Below the pieces are notes generated by a model. The model was given only the letters and a program-made list of their open reading frames with translations. It did not search any database and had not been told where the DNA came from. The position numbers and the translations under genes are program-made. Positions 18,999-26,964 of a stretch of 64,000 nt of DNA are shown here, one piece after another. How positions within the stretch are numbered: the first letter of the stretch is position 1; each line of letters begins with the position of its first letter. Source of the stretch: an uncultured Alistipes sp. (GTDB lineage Bacteria > Bacteroidota > Bacteroidia > Bacteroidales > Rikenellaceae). The stretch is taken from positions 38,995 through 102,994 of the forward strand of contig CALVFO010000030.1 of NCBI GenBank assembly GCA_944326855.1. The letters are read 5' to 3'.

Positions 18999-19085
18999 GG
19001 TTTGGGTCGATTATCGGAACCGGATGTTGCAGGGTATCAGACGTTGTTTCTGAAAACATTAAAGCCCGGTTTCGGATTGGCAGCC

Positions 19086-19093
19086 TAAAGATA
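19086..19093 (-). promoter_or_regulatory. -7 box candidate of the GH163 gene
   Basis: Minus-strand TATCTTTA (7 of 8 to TAnnTTTG), ~88 bp before the start, preceded by an AT-rich stretch. Apart from this and the hairpin at 19223-19261, the 320-bp spacer is empty. Confidence 0.35.
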
Positions 19094-19222
19094 AAAAAAT
19101 TTAGGAATAATCTGGACGTCGCGGGAGAAAGCAGTATCGGGTTAGATCGTCTGGAGGGAGGGGTGGCCTCTGGAAGGGCTGATACCTTGAGCAAAGACGT
19201 CGGATGGCGGCCCGCTTTGATG

Positions 19223-19261
19223 CCCGGAAGCCCGGACCCCATTCGGGTCCGGGCTTCCGGG
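19223..19261 (-). terminator. Large hairpin after the hemerythrin-luxR pair
   Basis: A 17-bp perfect inverted repeat (CCCGGAAGCCCGGACCC and its complement) with a 5-nt loop, ~60 bp past the luxR stop. There is no T-run on either strand, so it may act as an mRNA 3'-end stabiliser rather than a classical terminator. Confidence 0.5.
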
Positions 19262-19318
19262 ATATTCTTGTGGGACGAGGAGAGTCAGGTTCTCTCGGGA
19301 GCGGTGATTTCAGCCTTT

Positions 19319-19948
19319 CTATTTCAGTCCCCCGGCAGCAATCCACTCGTCCTGATCGATCATTTTGTTCAACAGGGCATAGATGGTCAGTCCCGAAACG
19401 GTTTTGATTCCGGTTTTGCGACTGATGTTTTTTCGGTGCGAAATGACCGTGTAGACCGAGATGTGGTGCATGTCGGCAATCTGTTTGTTGGTCAGACCGC
19501 GGGCCACGGCCACCAGGATCTCTTTTTCCCGGCCCGAAAGTTCATAGCCGTCCGAATGGGCGGGTGCGGGACGACTCTCTTCGAGGGCTTTGCGTAACTT
19601 GCGGATGATCTGGGCGGGTTCATCGTACAGGCTGATATGACCGTCGTATTGTTTGAGCGCATCCTCTTCCATCAGCCCGTATACGACGGCGACCAGAGCC
19701 ATTTCCCCCAACGTCGGAGCCAGACTGCGTACCAGCAGTCGCTTCTGGTAGTCGATTACCGAGGGGTTGATCAATAACAGGTCGGGATGCAGGCGTGGCA
19801 GTTGTTCCAGCCCGTGCGTCAGATCGGCATAGACGCTCAGATTTTCGAATTCGGGGTGCTCGGACAGCAAGCTCCGGATTCCCCGCGAAACGATGGCCGA
19901 CGGCTCGATGAGTATCAGCCGGTAGCGGTGGGGTCTATCGGTTTTCAT
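19319..19948 (-). CDS. LuxR-family regulator with degenerate receiver domain
   Basis: A 209-residue protein: receiver-like domain (residues ~8-125) and a LuxR/FixJ helix-turn-helix (~135-195, LSGREKEILVAVARGLTNKQIADMHHISVYTVISHRKNI). The site of the phospho-accepting Asp reads LLLINPS, with Asn61 in place of Asp, and the acidic pair near residue 15 is reduced to one Glu, so ordinary phosphorylation is unlikely. Its start overlaps the end of the hemerythrin gene by 14 bp, so the two are translationally coupled. The pair recurs in Bacteroidales; the target genes are unknown. Confidence 0.88.
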   Translation of the reverse strand: MKTDRPHRYRLILIEPSAIVSRGIRSLLSEHPEFENLSVYADLTHGLEQLPRLHPDLLLINPSVIDYQKRLLVRSLAPTLGEMALVAVVYGLMEEDALKQYDGHISLYDEPAQIIRKLRKALEESRPAPAHSDGYELSGREKEILVAVARGLTNKQIADMHHISVYTVISHRKNISRKTGIKTVSGLTIYALLNKMIDQDEWIAAGGLK

Positions 19949-20681
19949 GGCTTTCGAGCTGGGCTACGTAGGGAATCAGAATATGGTTTTCGATGAGGGT
20001 GTGTTTGTTCAGGTCCTCTTCCAGCAGAAAGATGTCGAACAAAACCTCGTCGCGCAGATCGGCCTGAGAGTTTTCAGGCAGGTATTTGAGAATGATGTTT
20101 TGCAGGTCGTTGAGTTTTTCCTCGATGTTGCTGTGATTGCGTTCGAACTGTTCGATGCTGTATCCGTTGCCGGGACGTCCTTCCGCCAGATCGCGGATAT
20201 AGGGAAAGACCGTCTCTTCCTCGTAGGCGAAATGGTGGAGGGTTTCCTGTTGGTAGTCGTCGATGAAGCGTTCGAGGATTTTCAGATGGATAGGCTCGCA
20301 GGGGCTGGCCATCTGACGGACTTTCTGACGCAGGAGGGGTATCTGTCGGGAATAATATTGGTGGGATCGATGCAGGTAGTCGATCAGTTCGCTGACCTTG
20401 AGACGCTCGATCCATTCGTCGGGCAGTGGGAGGTTGTCGCTGCTGTGGATGCGGCAGATCATCAGGAAAAAATCGGGAGAGATCTCGTAGCGGCGGCACA
20501 TCTCCTCGACGTTGGTTTCGCCGAAGCCCAGGGCGATACCCATACGGCGTAAGACGAACAGTAGTTTGTAATTGGCCTGAATCAGGTCTGCCAATTTACT
20601 TTTGGGCGAAAAAAGCCATGGCGAATCTTGGCCGGGGAAGGCAGACCCCTCCGGGATAGCACCGTTTTTAGGAGTTTTCAT
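19935..20681 (-). CDS. Hemerythrin-domain protein (RIC/ScdA-like iron-sulfur repair type)
   Basis: A di-iron protein of 248 residues, cytosolic. The N-terminal part (residues ~25-80, SKLADLIQANYKLLFVLRRMGIALGFG...CRRYEI) resembles the ScdA/DUF542 N-domain; the C-terminal four-helix HHE domain (~95-245) supplies the ligands: LHRSHQYY, HHFAYEEETVFPYI, FERNHSNIEEKL and LNKHTLIENHILIPYV. RIC proteins repair iron-sulfur centres damaged by nitric oxide or peroxide. The usual ScdA Cys-Pro pair is missing from the N-domain. Coupled to the LuxR gene downstream. Confidence 0.87.
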   Translation of the reverse strand: MKTPKNGAIPEGSAFPGQDSPWLFSPKSKLADLIQANYKLLFVLRRMGIALGFGETNVEEMCRRYEISPDFFLMICRIHSSDNLPLPDEWIERLKVSELIDYLHRSHQYYSRQIPLLRQKVRQMASPCEPIHLKILERFIDDYQQETLHHFAYEEETVFPYIRDLAEGRPGNGYSIEQFERNHSNIEEKLNDLQNIILKYLPENSQADLRDEVLFDIFLLEEDLNKHTLIENHILIPYVAQLESHENR

Positions 20682-20750
20682 AGGGAATATTGTTTCGTTG
20701 AACCATTCTTTTGAGGGCTTGGGTGTGAGAAGAAAGCCCGTTGGAATCGT

Positions 20751-21116
20751 TTAACGAACCGGAGGTGCGCGTCGTGGAATCCATCGTTCACCGACCTCGG
20801 CGATGCGGTAAGGGGGTGGGCAAAGTAAGGGAGGGTAGCTCGTACGGCAGATGCGCAACAGCAGGTCAGCCACGAACAGAATCAGCAGGATGTGAGAAAG
20901 TTGCTGAATGGTTTGGTAGGCTGCTCTCGAATGGTGATGGGTCGGAGCGTTGGCTTCGTGATGCCAGACCGGATGGGAATGAACGATCAGGCCGTCCGGT
21001 TCGGCGTGGACGTGATAGAAGAGGGTTGTACCGCCGTAATACCCGACAAACAAGAGCGTGAGCAGGAGACTTTCCAGTATGGTGACCGATCGTTTCACGA
21101 AAGCAGGACGCATCAA
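20751..21116 (-). CDS. Small membrane protein with His-rich loop
   Basis: A 121-residue protein with two membrane helices (residues ~12-32 and ~75-90). The loop between them is His-rich: FYHVHAEPDG, HSHPVWHHEA, THHHSRAAY, with nine His in about 30 residues, facing the periplasm if the N-terminus is inside. This suggests binding of Zn, Cu or Ni; that is inference. Similar short proteins occur near metal-uptake genes in Bacteroidales, but none is next to it here. The start may be the second Met (21113). The basic, Pro/Arg-rich tail is odd. Confidence 0.6.
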   Translation of the reverse strand: MMRPAFVKRSVTILESLLLTLLFVGYYGGTTLFYHVHAEPDGLIVHSHPVWHHEANAPTHHHSRAAYQTIQQLSHILLILFVADLLLRICRTSYPPLLCPPPYRIAEVGERWIPRRAPPVR

Positions 21117-21360
21117 GAAGGCTTACCCGACAAAAGTACGAAAATAAAATAGAAATATTGAGACGGTTTTCTCCTTGAAAACGAGGAAAATTTTGTGTGT
21201 TGAGGCGGTAGCGGAGGCTGTTGGGACGCGAAATGCGTAGGAAACGAGCCGTGGCGTATTTGCCGTCAGGGGATCGCGATCGACGGGAACGAGGGCTGTT
21301 TTCCCGGAGATATCCCTGTATGTGGGGAGGGACTGGTATCAGAATCCCCATCGGTGGGGA

Positions 21361-21391
21361 TTGCGGGAGCTGTTTTGAATCTTCATCTTTG
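21361..21391 (+). promoter_or_regulatory. Candidate promoter of a small RNA
   Basis: TTG (21361-21363), 20-nt spacer, CATCTTTG (21384-21391, 7 of 8 to the -7 consensus). It points into a gene-free stretch that ends in a terminator. Confidence 0.35.
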
Positions 21392-21397
21392 CACAGT

Positions 21398-21490
21398 GAG
21401 AAGATCATAAAGCCCATTTTCTTGTAGTAAGTTAAAATTAAGTAAGGTTGGAATGCCCTGCGAGTTTTCGGAATGCTCGCAGGGCTTTTT
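21398..21490 (+). ncRNA. Candidate ~90-nt small RNA
   Basis: Bounded by the promoter-like element at 21361-21391 and a 10-bp perfect terminator stem (GCCCTGCGAG 21455-21464, CTCGCAGGGC 21476-21485) followed by TTTTT. Both stem arms are preceded by GGAATG. No reading frame of use lies between. No known family recognised. Confidence 0.4.
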
Positions 21491-21665
21491 GTGTGGGGCG
21501 GAGGCGGTATCTGAAGCCTCACGCCCGAAACGATTTTCCGAAACGACTCCCCGAGGCGCCACTCCCGAAATGGCTCCCCGAAGCACCACTCCCGAAACCG
21601 TTTGTTAGAAAGGACGGAATCGCTTCCCGATTGTTGGAATTCCGACGGAGAATAACTGTCGGGTC

Positions 21666-21719
21666 GGGAAGAGCGGGAAGAGCGGGAAGAGCGGGAAGAA
21701 CGGGAAGAACGGGAAGAAC
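21666..21719. repeat. Six 9-bp tandem repeats
   Basis: Three units of GGGAAGAGC followed by three of GGGAAGAAC, with no other differences. It lies in the 3' flank of the Dph6-like operon. The stretch 21520-21602 just before holds a looser array built on ACTCCCGAAA. Confidence 0.9.
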
Positions 21720-21743
21720 GGAAAAAGCCCCTGCCGGAGCTTT

Positions 21744-22454
21744 TCAGGCTTTGAGGCGGGCCGACCAATAGGAAAATTCCCGGAGGTTGCCGTCGCTCAT
21801 CTTGAACGGTTTGGTGATTCGTTGCGGGCCTTCCAGCTCGTAGGGAACCGGATGGCGGAACATGCCTCCCGCATAGCAGAATGTATGATATTCGCCCAAT
21901 TCGCCGCAAGGATCACATCCCGGGGGTAACGAATCGATCAGCGTGGCGTCGATTTTTCGTCCGATGTACTCTTGTCCCAGCATATCGGCGTTGGTGGTGA
22001 CGATCACTGTTTGCAGTCCCGATGCCAGAAAAGCCTGCATGACCTCGGTCGAACTCATCTCCCAAAGCGGTTCCACCACTTCGATTCCGTAAGGCGCCAG
22101 TTTCTCCTGCCGGTAACTTTTTACGTCATGCAGGAAGATATCGCCAAAAGCGAAATGGGTTACGCCCCGGGTTTTGAAATATTCCACGGCCCGCAGCATG
22201 GCATCTCCGTAGTCGGACATGCCGTTGCGGGTGAGCATTTCCACGGTGTGGAGCGACAGTCCGATGCTGTCGGCCTGTCGGCGCAGCAGTTCCAGCGGGA
22301 TGTCGTGCATGGAAGAGCGTCCCGCCTCGCCGTCGACGGTAGTCAGCAAGGCGATGACTTCGTATCGTTCATCTTGCAACAGCCGGTACAGGGCCAGGGC
22401 GGAGTCTTTGCCGCCGCTCCAGTTGAATACGGTTTTATGCCGGGAGTCGATCAT
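21744..22454 (-). CDS. Dph6-related ATP pyrophosphatase (PP-loop protein)
   Basis: A 236-residue adenine-nucleotide alpha-hydrolase-like protein. The PP-loop SGGKDSALALY is at residues ~13-23; a second conserved stretch is FGDIFLHDVKSYRQEKL and YIGRKID near the middle, followed by LGEYHTFCYAG. Archaeal/eukaryotic relatives (Dph6) amidate diphthine, which bacteria lack, so the bacterial substrate is unknown. It follows the DUF2284 gene by 9 bp; both may act on one metabolite or cofactor. Cytosolic. Confidence 0.82.
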   Translation of the reverse strand: MIDSRHKTVFNWSGGKDSALALYRLLQDERYEVIALLTTVDGEAGRSSMHDIPLELLRRQADSIGLSLHTVEMLTRNGMSDYGDAMLRAVEYFKTRGVTHFAFGDIFLHDVKSYRQEKLAPYGIEVVEPLWEMSSTEVMQAFLASGLQTVIVTTNADMLGQEYIGRKIDATLIDSLPPGCDPCGELGEYHTFCYAGGMFRHPVPYELEGPQRITKPFKMSDGNLREFSYWSARLKA

Positions 22455-22463
22455 GTTATCGGT

Positions 22464-23066
22464 TTATCGGGTTGTCGGATCGTTCGGGAAGTGATCTGGC
22501 CCGTTGTGAGTGGGGGTCATCAGGCCGCTGATCAGGGTCAGGTAACGGGGCATGCGTTCATCATGACTCCATTGCAGCTCGATGCCCAGGAGTTGCGTGG
22601 CGGTTCGGTCCAGATCGAATCCGAACGACTCGAGCGAATTTCGCAATTTTTCGGGATGGATGCATGCCTTGCCAAGGATACGGGTGCAGGCTCCTTCGGG
22701 ACATCCGAAGCAACTGCCGGGCAGAAATACCCGGCTGCCGGGATATTGTGTTTCCAGCGCGAGCAGTTCTTCGTCCAACGTTTTCCGCACTGCCGCGATG
22801 ATGGTTCGGCAACGTTCGATTCGTTCTTGAACCGAGGTACAGGGGCGACCTTGGATCGGATCCGGTTCGATCCGGGTTCCGATGATCCACAGATGGGTGT
22901 AACGATGCAACAGGGCATCGGTTTCGAAATCGAAGGGAGGACAGCTCCAGCGTCGTCCGTAATTGTGGCATTGGCGACAATAGCCCATGAATCGTTCGCA
23001 GTCGCGATACGATGCGATGTAATCCGCCAGGGGCAGGTCGGTAACCGTATGGAAGGTTTGTTGCAT
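22464..23066 (-). CDS. DUF2284 Cys-rich metal-binding protein
   Basis: A 200-residue protein with Cys groups typical of DUF2284: CRQC-x8-SCPP near residues 30-45 and CFGCPEGACTRILGKACIHP near residue 118, enough to bind an iron-sulfur cluster or zinc. Family members are often linked to corrinoid or methyl-transfer metabolism, but that is not shown here. The ATG at 23066 (MQQTFHTV) is chosen; an ATG eight codons upstream adds an unconserved stretch. First gene of a two-gene operon with the Dph6-like protein. The ~410 bp upstream holds no gene. Confidence 0.8.
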   Translation of the reverse strand: MQQTFHTVTDLPLADYIASYRDCERFMGYCRQCHNYGRRWSCPPFDFETDALLHRYTHLWIIGTRIEPDPIQGRPCTSVQERIERCRTIIAAVRKTLDEELLALETQYPGSRVFLPGSCFGCPEGACTRILGKACIHPEKLRNSLESFGFDLDRTATQLLGIELQWSHDERMPRYLTLISGLMTPTHNGPDHFPNDPTTR

Positions 23067-23479
23067 ATCGGGATCCGATTGAGGCCCCAAGATACGAAAA
23101 ACCGACGGAATGCGTATGTCGTTGGCGGGTTTTCGAGGCTGTTCTCGGGGAACGGGGCTTTGTGGATGTTCGATTCGGAGCGTTTCATGTTGACGGATCG
23201 GGTCGATTCGGAGACCTCGCCACGGAGATTTTGACCACGGGGTGCTTGTCGCGGAACGATGAAACGGAAATTGGCGGAAGAGAAAAATCGGAAGAACTTC
23301 GGTAGGACCTTTCGGTTCGGGAGGATTCGGGAGGGTTCGGAGACGGGGTGCTGAAAGAACAGGCAGGCGGAAGAGAATTAACCTAAAAATAAAAGGACGC
23401 CGGAGATTGGCCGCTCGGGGATGAGGGGCGTTTGGGGAGAAGAACCGGTTCGGAATTTCGGATATTCTCTCCCTTTGAG

Positions 23480-23511
23480 TTTGGAACCTGAGCGTTGAAT
23501 GTTTAAATTTG
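23480..23511 (+). promoter_or_regulatory. Promoter of the rhamnosidase gene
   Basis: TTTG (23480-23483), 20-nt spacer, TAAATTTG (23504-23511): both boxes match the Bacteroidetes consensus exactly. It predicts a ~65-nt leader. Confidence 0.65.
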
Positions 23512-23581
23512 TTGAGGTTTTTGGCTTTTATAGGATCAAAACGAGGCCTTGCAAGGGACGAACACTTCTCAATAATACCAT

Positions 23582-25816
23582 ATGAAAAAACAGTTTTTGA
23601 TAGCTTTGCTGTTGGGCTTTTGGGGAACTTTCTCCGGTTTCGCCCAGACCCGGACGACCTCTTTTCAGCGAGCGGTCCCGATCTGGATCGACGGCCAGCA
23701 GACGGTGCCGAATGTGACGGCCAGTTTCCGGGTTCCCGTTGAATGGGACGGACAACAATCGATGGAGTTGCGTCTGACGGCTCATTGCGATTATCGTGTG
23801 AGTGTCAACGGGCATTTTCTGGGACATGGGCCTTGTGTAGCCGGAGCCGGATATTACCGGGTGGATGAGTACGATCTTTCGAAGGTTCTGACCCCGGGTA
23901 CCAACCTGATTGCAGTAGAGGTCGCCGGCTACAACAACGATAATTATTACCTGCTCAACCAACCGTCGTTTTTTCAGGCGGAAGTGACGGCCGACGGGAA
24001 GGTGGTGGCCGCTACGACCACCGGATCCTGGAATCGGGGCTTTACGCCTTTCGAAGGGGCCGTGTTGGGTCAGCGTCTTCAGGATGCCCCCAAATTGAGT
24101 TTCCAACGTCCTCATCGGGAGTTGTATAACTTGTCGGGCCCGGACTACGAAGCCTGGAAAACCGATCTGTCCGCACCCGATTTCAAGCCGGCCAAATTGG
24201 AAGAAACCGATGCCAAGGCATTGATTATCCGTCGGGTGAAATACCCCGATTATACGGTTCGTCACTATACCGAAGCCCTGCCGAACAACATTTATAAATT
24301 CGAGTGCAACTCGACGGGTTTTATCGGCACGAAACTGGTGGTGCGTAAGCCTTCCAAATTGATTTACCATTGGGACGAGTTGTTGACCGAGGGGCGGATC
24401 AAACGGCGCATGTCTTTCGACGGTCGGATGGAATATGAACTGCAGCCGGGAACCTACGAACTGGAATCGTTCGAGCCCTACACGCTGCAATACCTGCAAA
24501 TCGAAGTGGCTGAAGGCGATTGCGAGGTACAGGATGTATACATCCGTCAGTATGTCAATGGCGACGTTTCGCGGGCTGCTTTTGATTGTGACAACGAGTC
24601 GATCAATCAGGTCTATAAGGCGGCTGTAGAGACTTTCCGGCAGAATGCCCTGGATATTTTCATGGATTGTCCTTCGCGGGAACGGGCCGGTTGGTTGTGC
24701 GACAGCTATTTTACGGCTCGTGTGGCGTTCGATCTGAGCGGGAACCACCTGATCGAGACCAATTTCCTGGAAAATTTCCTTTTGCCGGAACAGTTTCCCA
24801 ACATTCCGCAGGGCATGCTGCCCATGTGCTATCCGTCGGATCATGTGAACGGTAATTTCATCCCTAACTGGGCGATGTGGTTTGTCGTCGAACTGGAAGA
24901 GTACCTGGCCCGCAGTCAGGACCGGGCGATGATAGAGGCTCTCGAACCGCGGGTGGATGCGCTGTTGAATTATTTCAAGCGCTATGAAAACGAAGATGGT
25001 CTGCTCGAAAAACTGGAAAAGTGGGTGTTCGTGGAATGGTCCAAAGCCAACGAATTCGTACAGGATGTGAACTATCCGACCAATATGCTTTATGCCAAGA
25101 TGTTGGACGTGGTCGGCGATTTATATGCCCGTCCGGCCCTGAAGGAACAGGCTGCCCGGCTGCGCGAGACGATTCGTCGACAATCTTTCGACGGGGAATT
25201 TTTTGTCGACAATGCGGTGCGGGAGAACGGCAAACTGGTTCCTCAAAAGAAGAACCGAACCGAAACGTGTCAATATTATGCCTTCTTCTTCGATGTGGCC
25301 ACTCCCGAACTGCATCCCGAATTGTGGAACGTCCTGTTGACGAAATTCGGCCCGCATCGTATGGAACAGGGCCTTTATCCCGAAATTTATCCTTCCAATG
25401 CCTTTATCGGAACCTATCTGCGCTTGGAGATCCTTTCTCGTTACGGGCATGTGCAACAACTGGTGGATGAATCGGCCGACCAATATCTGTACATGGCTCA
25501 ACGGACGGGCACCCTTTGGGAAAATCTGACTTCGACGGCCAGTTGCAACCACGGTTTCGCCTCGCATGTGGCTCATGTGTTTTATCGCGATCTGTTGGGC
25601 CTGAACCGGGTCGATGTCCCCGGTCGCCGGTTGCAGGTGGTGTTCAGCGATTGTGATCTGCAACGTTGCAGCGGAACGATTCCTGTGGGGGATGAGCAAA
25701 TCACGTTGGCTTGGGAAAAGAAAGGCAAGAAACTCTATTATACGCTGAGTGTGCCCGAGGGTTATCAGGTGGATATCGAGAATCGAACCTCGTTGAAATT
25801 GATTCCTCAATCCTAA
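23582..25816 (+). CDS. GH78 alpha-L-rhamnosidase family protein, exported
   Basis: Would remove alpha-L-rhamnose from plant glycosides or pectic side chains in the periplasm. Signal peptide MKKQFLIALLLGFWGTFSGFAQ. The N-terminal half has beta-sandwich domains (VNGHFLGHGPC...YRVDEYDLSKVLTPGTNLIAVEV is the usual GH78 lectin-like segment); the (alpha/alpha)6 domain carries DCPSRERAGWLCDSYFT (family general-acid region, DCP.R.ER.GW..D) and GTLWENLTSTASCNHGFASHVA (catalytic-base region). 744 residues, shorter than multi-domain members. Alone, without a SusCD pair. Confidence 0.88.
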   Translation: MKKQFLIALLLGFWGTFSGFAQTRTTSFQRAVPIWIDGQQTVPNVTASFRVPVEWDGQQSMELRLTAHCDYRVSVNGHFLGHGPCVAGAGYYRVDEYDLSKVLTPGTNLIAVEVAGYNNDNYYLLNQPSFFQAEVTADGKVVAATTTGSWNRGFTPFEGAVLGQRLQDAPKLSFQRPHRELYNLSGPDYEAWKTDLSAPDFKPAKLEETDAKALIIRRVKYPDYTVRHYTEALPNNIYKFECNSTGFIGTKLVVRKPSKLIYHWDELLTEGRIKRRMSFDGRMEYELQPGTYELESFEPYTLQYLQIEVAEGDCEVQDVYIRQYVNGDVSRAAFDCDNESINQVYKAAVETFRQNALDIFMDCPSRERAGWLCDSYFTARVAFDLSGNHLIETNFLENFLLPEQFPNIPQGMLPMCYPSDHVNGNFIPNWAMWFVVELEEYLARSQDRAMIEALEPRVDALLNYFKRYENEDGLLEKLEKWVFVEWSKANEFVQDVNYPTNMLYAKMLDVVGDLYARPALKEQAARLRETIRRQSFDGEFFVDNAVRENGKLVPQKKNRTETCQYYAFFFDVATPELHPELWNVLLTKFGPHRMEQGLYPEIYPSNAFIGTYLRLEILSRYGHVQQLVDESADQYLYMAQRTGTLWENLTSTASCNHGFASHVAHVFYRDLLGLNRVDVPGRRLQVVFSDCDLQRCSGTIPVGDEQITLAWEKKGKKLYYTLSVPEGYQVDIENRTSLKLIPQS

Positions 25817-25841
25817 GAGCCTGCTATCTGACAACAGAACG

Positions 25842-25890
25842 AAAAGGGGAAGACCGGCGAGATTCTCTCGCCGGTCTTCCCCTTTTTTAT
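25842..25890. terminator. Bidirectional terminator between rhamnosidase and recombinase
   Basis: A 21-bp perfect stem (AAAAGGGGAAGACCGGCGAGA with its complement) around a 3-nt loop, T-rich on both sides. It separates the convergent rhamnosidase (+) and recombinase (-) genes and overlaps the recombinase stop codon region. Confidence 0.85.
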
Positions 25891-26573
25891 GAATCAGAGG
25901 AATTCGGATCGCCTTGAGGAGTTCGGGTCCGAGGTCGGTTCAGTCGACGCCTCTCTTTGCGTTCGAAGGCCAGTACCACGGAACGGTAGCGTTTCCGAAA
26001 CTCATTGAAGGTGTCCCGGGAGACGTTGTGTTCTTCACAGATACGGGTGATCGAGGCTCCCTGTTGCAACATGCGTACGATCTGGTGGCGGTTTTCGATC
26101 AGGATATTGAGCTTGGGTGTGTACCCTTTGCGCCGACCCAGTACGACTCCTTCGGCCCGTTTGAGGGCCAATGCCTCTTTGGTACGCATCGAGATCAGGT
26201 TCCGTTCGATCTCGGCCACCAGGCCGAAGGCAAAACAGAGCACTTTGCTGTTGATGCTGTCGTCGAAGGCGTAACTGTCTTTGGTGCTGTACAGGGTGAT
26301 CTTTTTTTCCAGACACTGCCCCATGATGGTCATGATTTCCGTCAGGGTACGGCTCAGACGTGAGAGCTCCGTTACAATCAGGATGTCTCCCTGTCGGAGC
26401 TTTTTGAGCAGAGCGCCCAATTTGCGTTCTTTTTCGTTTTTTTTCCCGCTGACCACTTCGGTGACCCATTGGTGGATGATCAGATTGCGGTTTTCGGCAA
26501 AACGCCGGATTTCTTCCTTTTGATTAGCCAGATTCTGTTTTTCCGTGCTAATCCGTAAATAAGCGATAGTCAT
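25887..26573 (-). CDS. Serine recombinase (resolvase/invertase family)
   Basis: A 228-residue site-specific recombinase: catalytic domain at residues ~1-140 with the Ser nucleophile in YLRISTEKQN, and LSRLSRTLTEI plus the long E-helix (LVAEIERNLISMRTKEALALK); then an HTH of the Hin type (~165-205, ITRICEEHNVSRDTFNEFRKRY). Size and order fit the small invertases of Bacteroidales (Mpi-like) that flip promoter segments, sometimes at a distance. No clear pair of inverted crossover sites was found nearby. The ATG at 26573 is chosen since it starts the conserved TIAYLRIST; it sits inside a 6-7-6 dyad. The C-tail is Arg-rich. Confidence 0.85.
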   Translation of the reverse strand: MTIAYLRISTEKQNLANQKEEIRRFAENRNLIIHQWVTEVVSGKKNEKERKLGALLKKLRQGDILIVTELSRLSRTLTEIMTIMGQCLEKKITLYSTKDSYAFDDSINSKVLCFAFGLVAEIERNLISMRTKEALALKRAEGVVLGRRKGYTPKLNILIENRHQIVRMLQQGASITRICEEHNVSRDTFNEFRKRYRSVVLAFERKERRRLNRPRTRTPQGDPNSSDS

Positions 26574-26589
26574 ATTGTATGATAATATG
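26571..26589. promoter_or_regulatory. Dyad over the recombinase start codon
   Basis: CATATT-GTATGAT-AATATG, a perfect 6-bp inverted repeat with 7-bp spacer; CAT at its left edge is the recombinase start codon on the minus strand. It could be an autoregulatory operator or a recombinase half-site pair. The rest of 26590-26820 is AT-rich, with a second imperfect dyad (CTAAAA ... TATATGTATA ... TTTTTAG) near 26664-26694. Confidence 0.35.
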
Positions 26590-26823
26590 GAATGAAGCAT
26601 ATAGGGATCCCCTTCGCGTATGGAAGAAAGGGACTTTTGATACGGAATGATAACGTTAAAAGGCGACTAAAATTGCTATATGTATATCTTTTTAGCGTAT
26701 TTTGGCGATTTGGAACAGACGGAGGGAAAGTTTTTGAAGGATCGAGTTCCTTTTTGGACTGCATGGAGGTGAGTCGGGGAACGGAAAAATGACCGATCCG
26801 GTTTTAAACGTACTGAAATCTTC

Positions 26824-26831
26824 TATTTTTG
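26824..26831 (+). promoter_or_regulatory. -7 box of the periplasmic asparaginase gene
   Basis: TATTTTTG matches TAnnTTTG; TTTT at 26802-26805 is a possible -33 box at 18-nt spacing. Confidence 0.45.
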
Positions 26832-26964
26832 TAGACAGAACAAGGTTCGGGACCCGATGAGCCTTATGGAGTGGGTGTCCGGGCGAACCGAAAAACGGCA
26901 CTTTTATCGAAAACCGGGAAAGTTTCCTCTGGGTGCCGAGGCGAATGAAGTAAAACGGGAAAAG

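Noticed and set aside
25842-26700. Invertible promoter (Mpi-type) next to the serine recombinase
   Set aside because: No matching inverted repeats flanking a promoter were found by eye within the window; only local dyads are seen.
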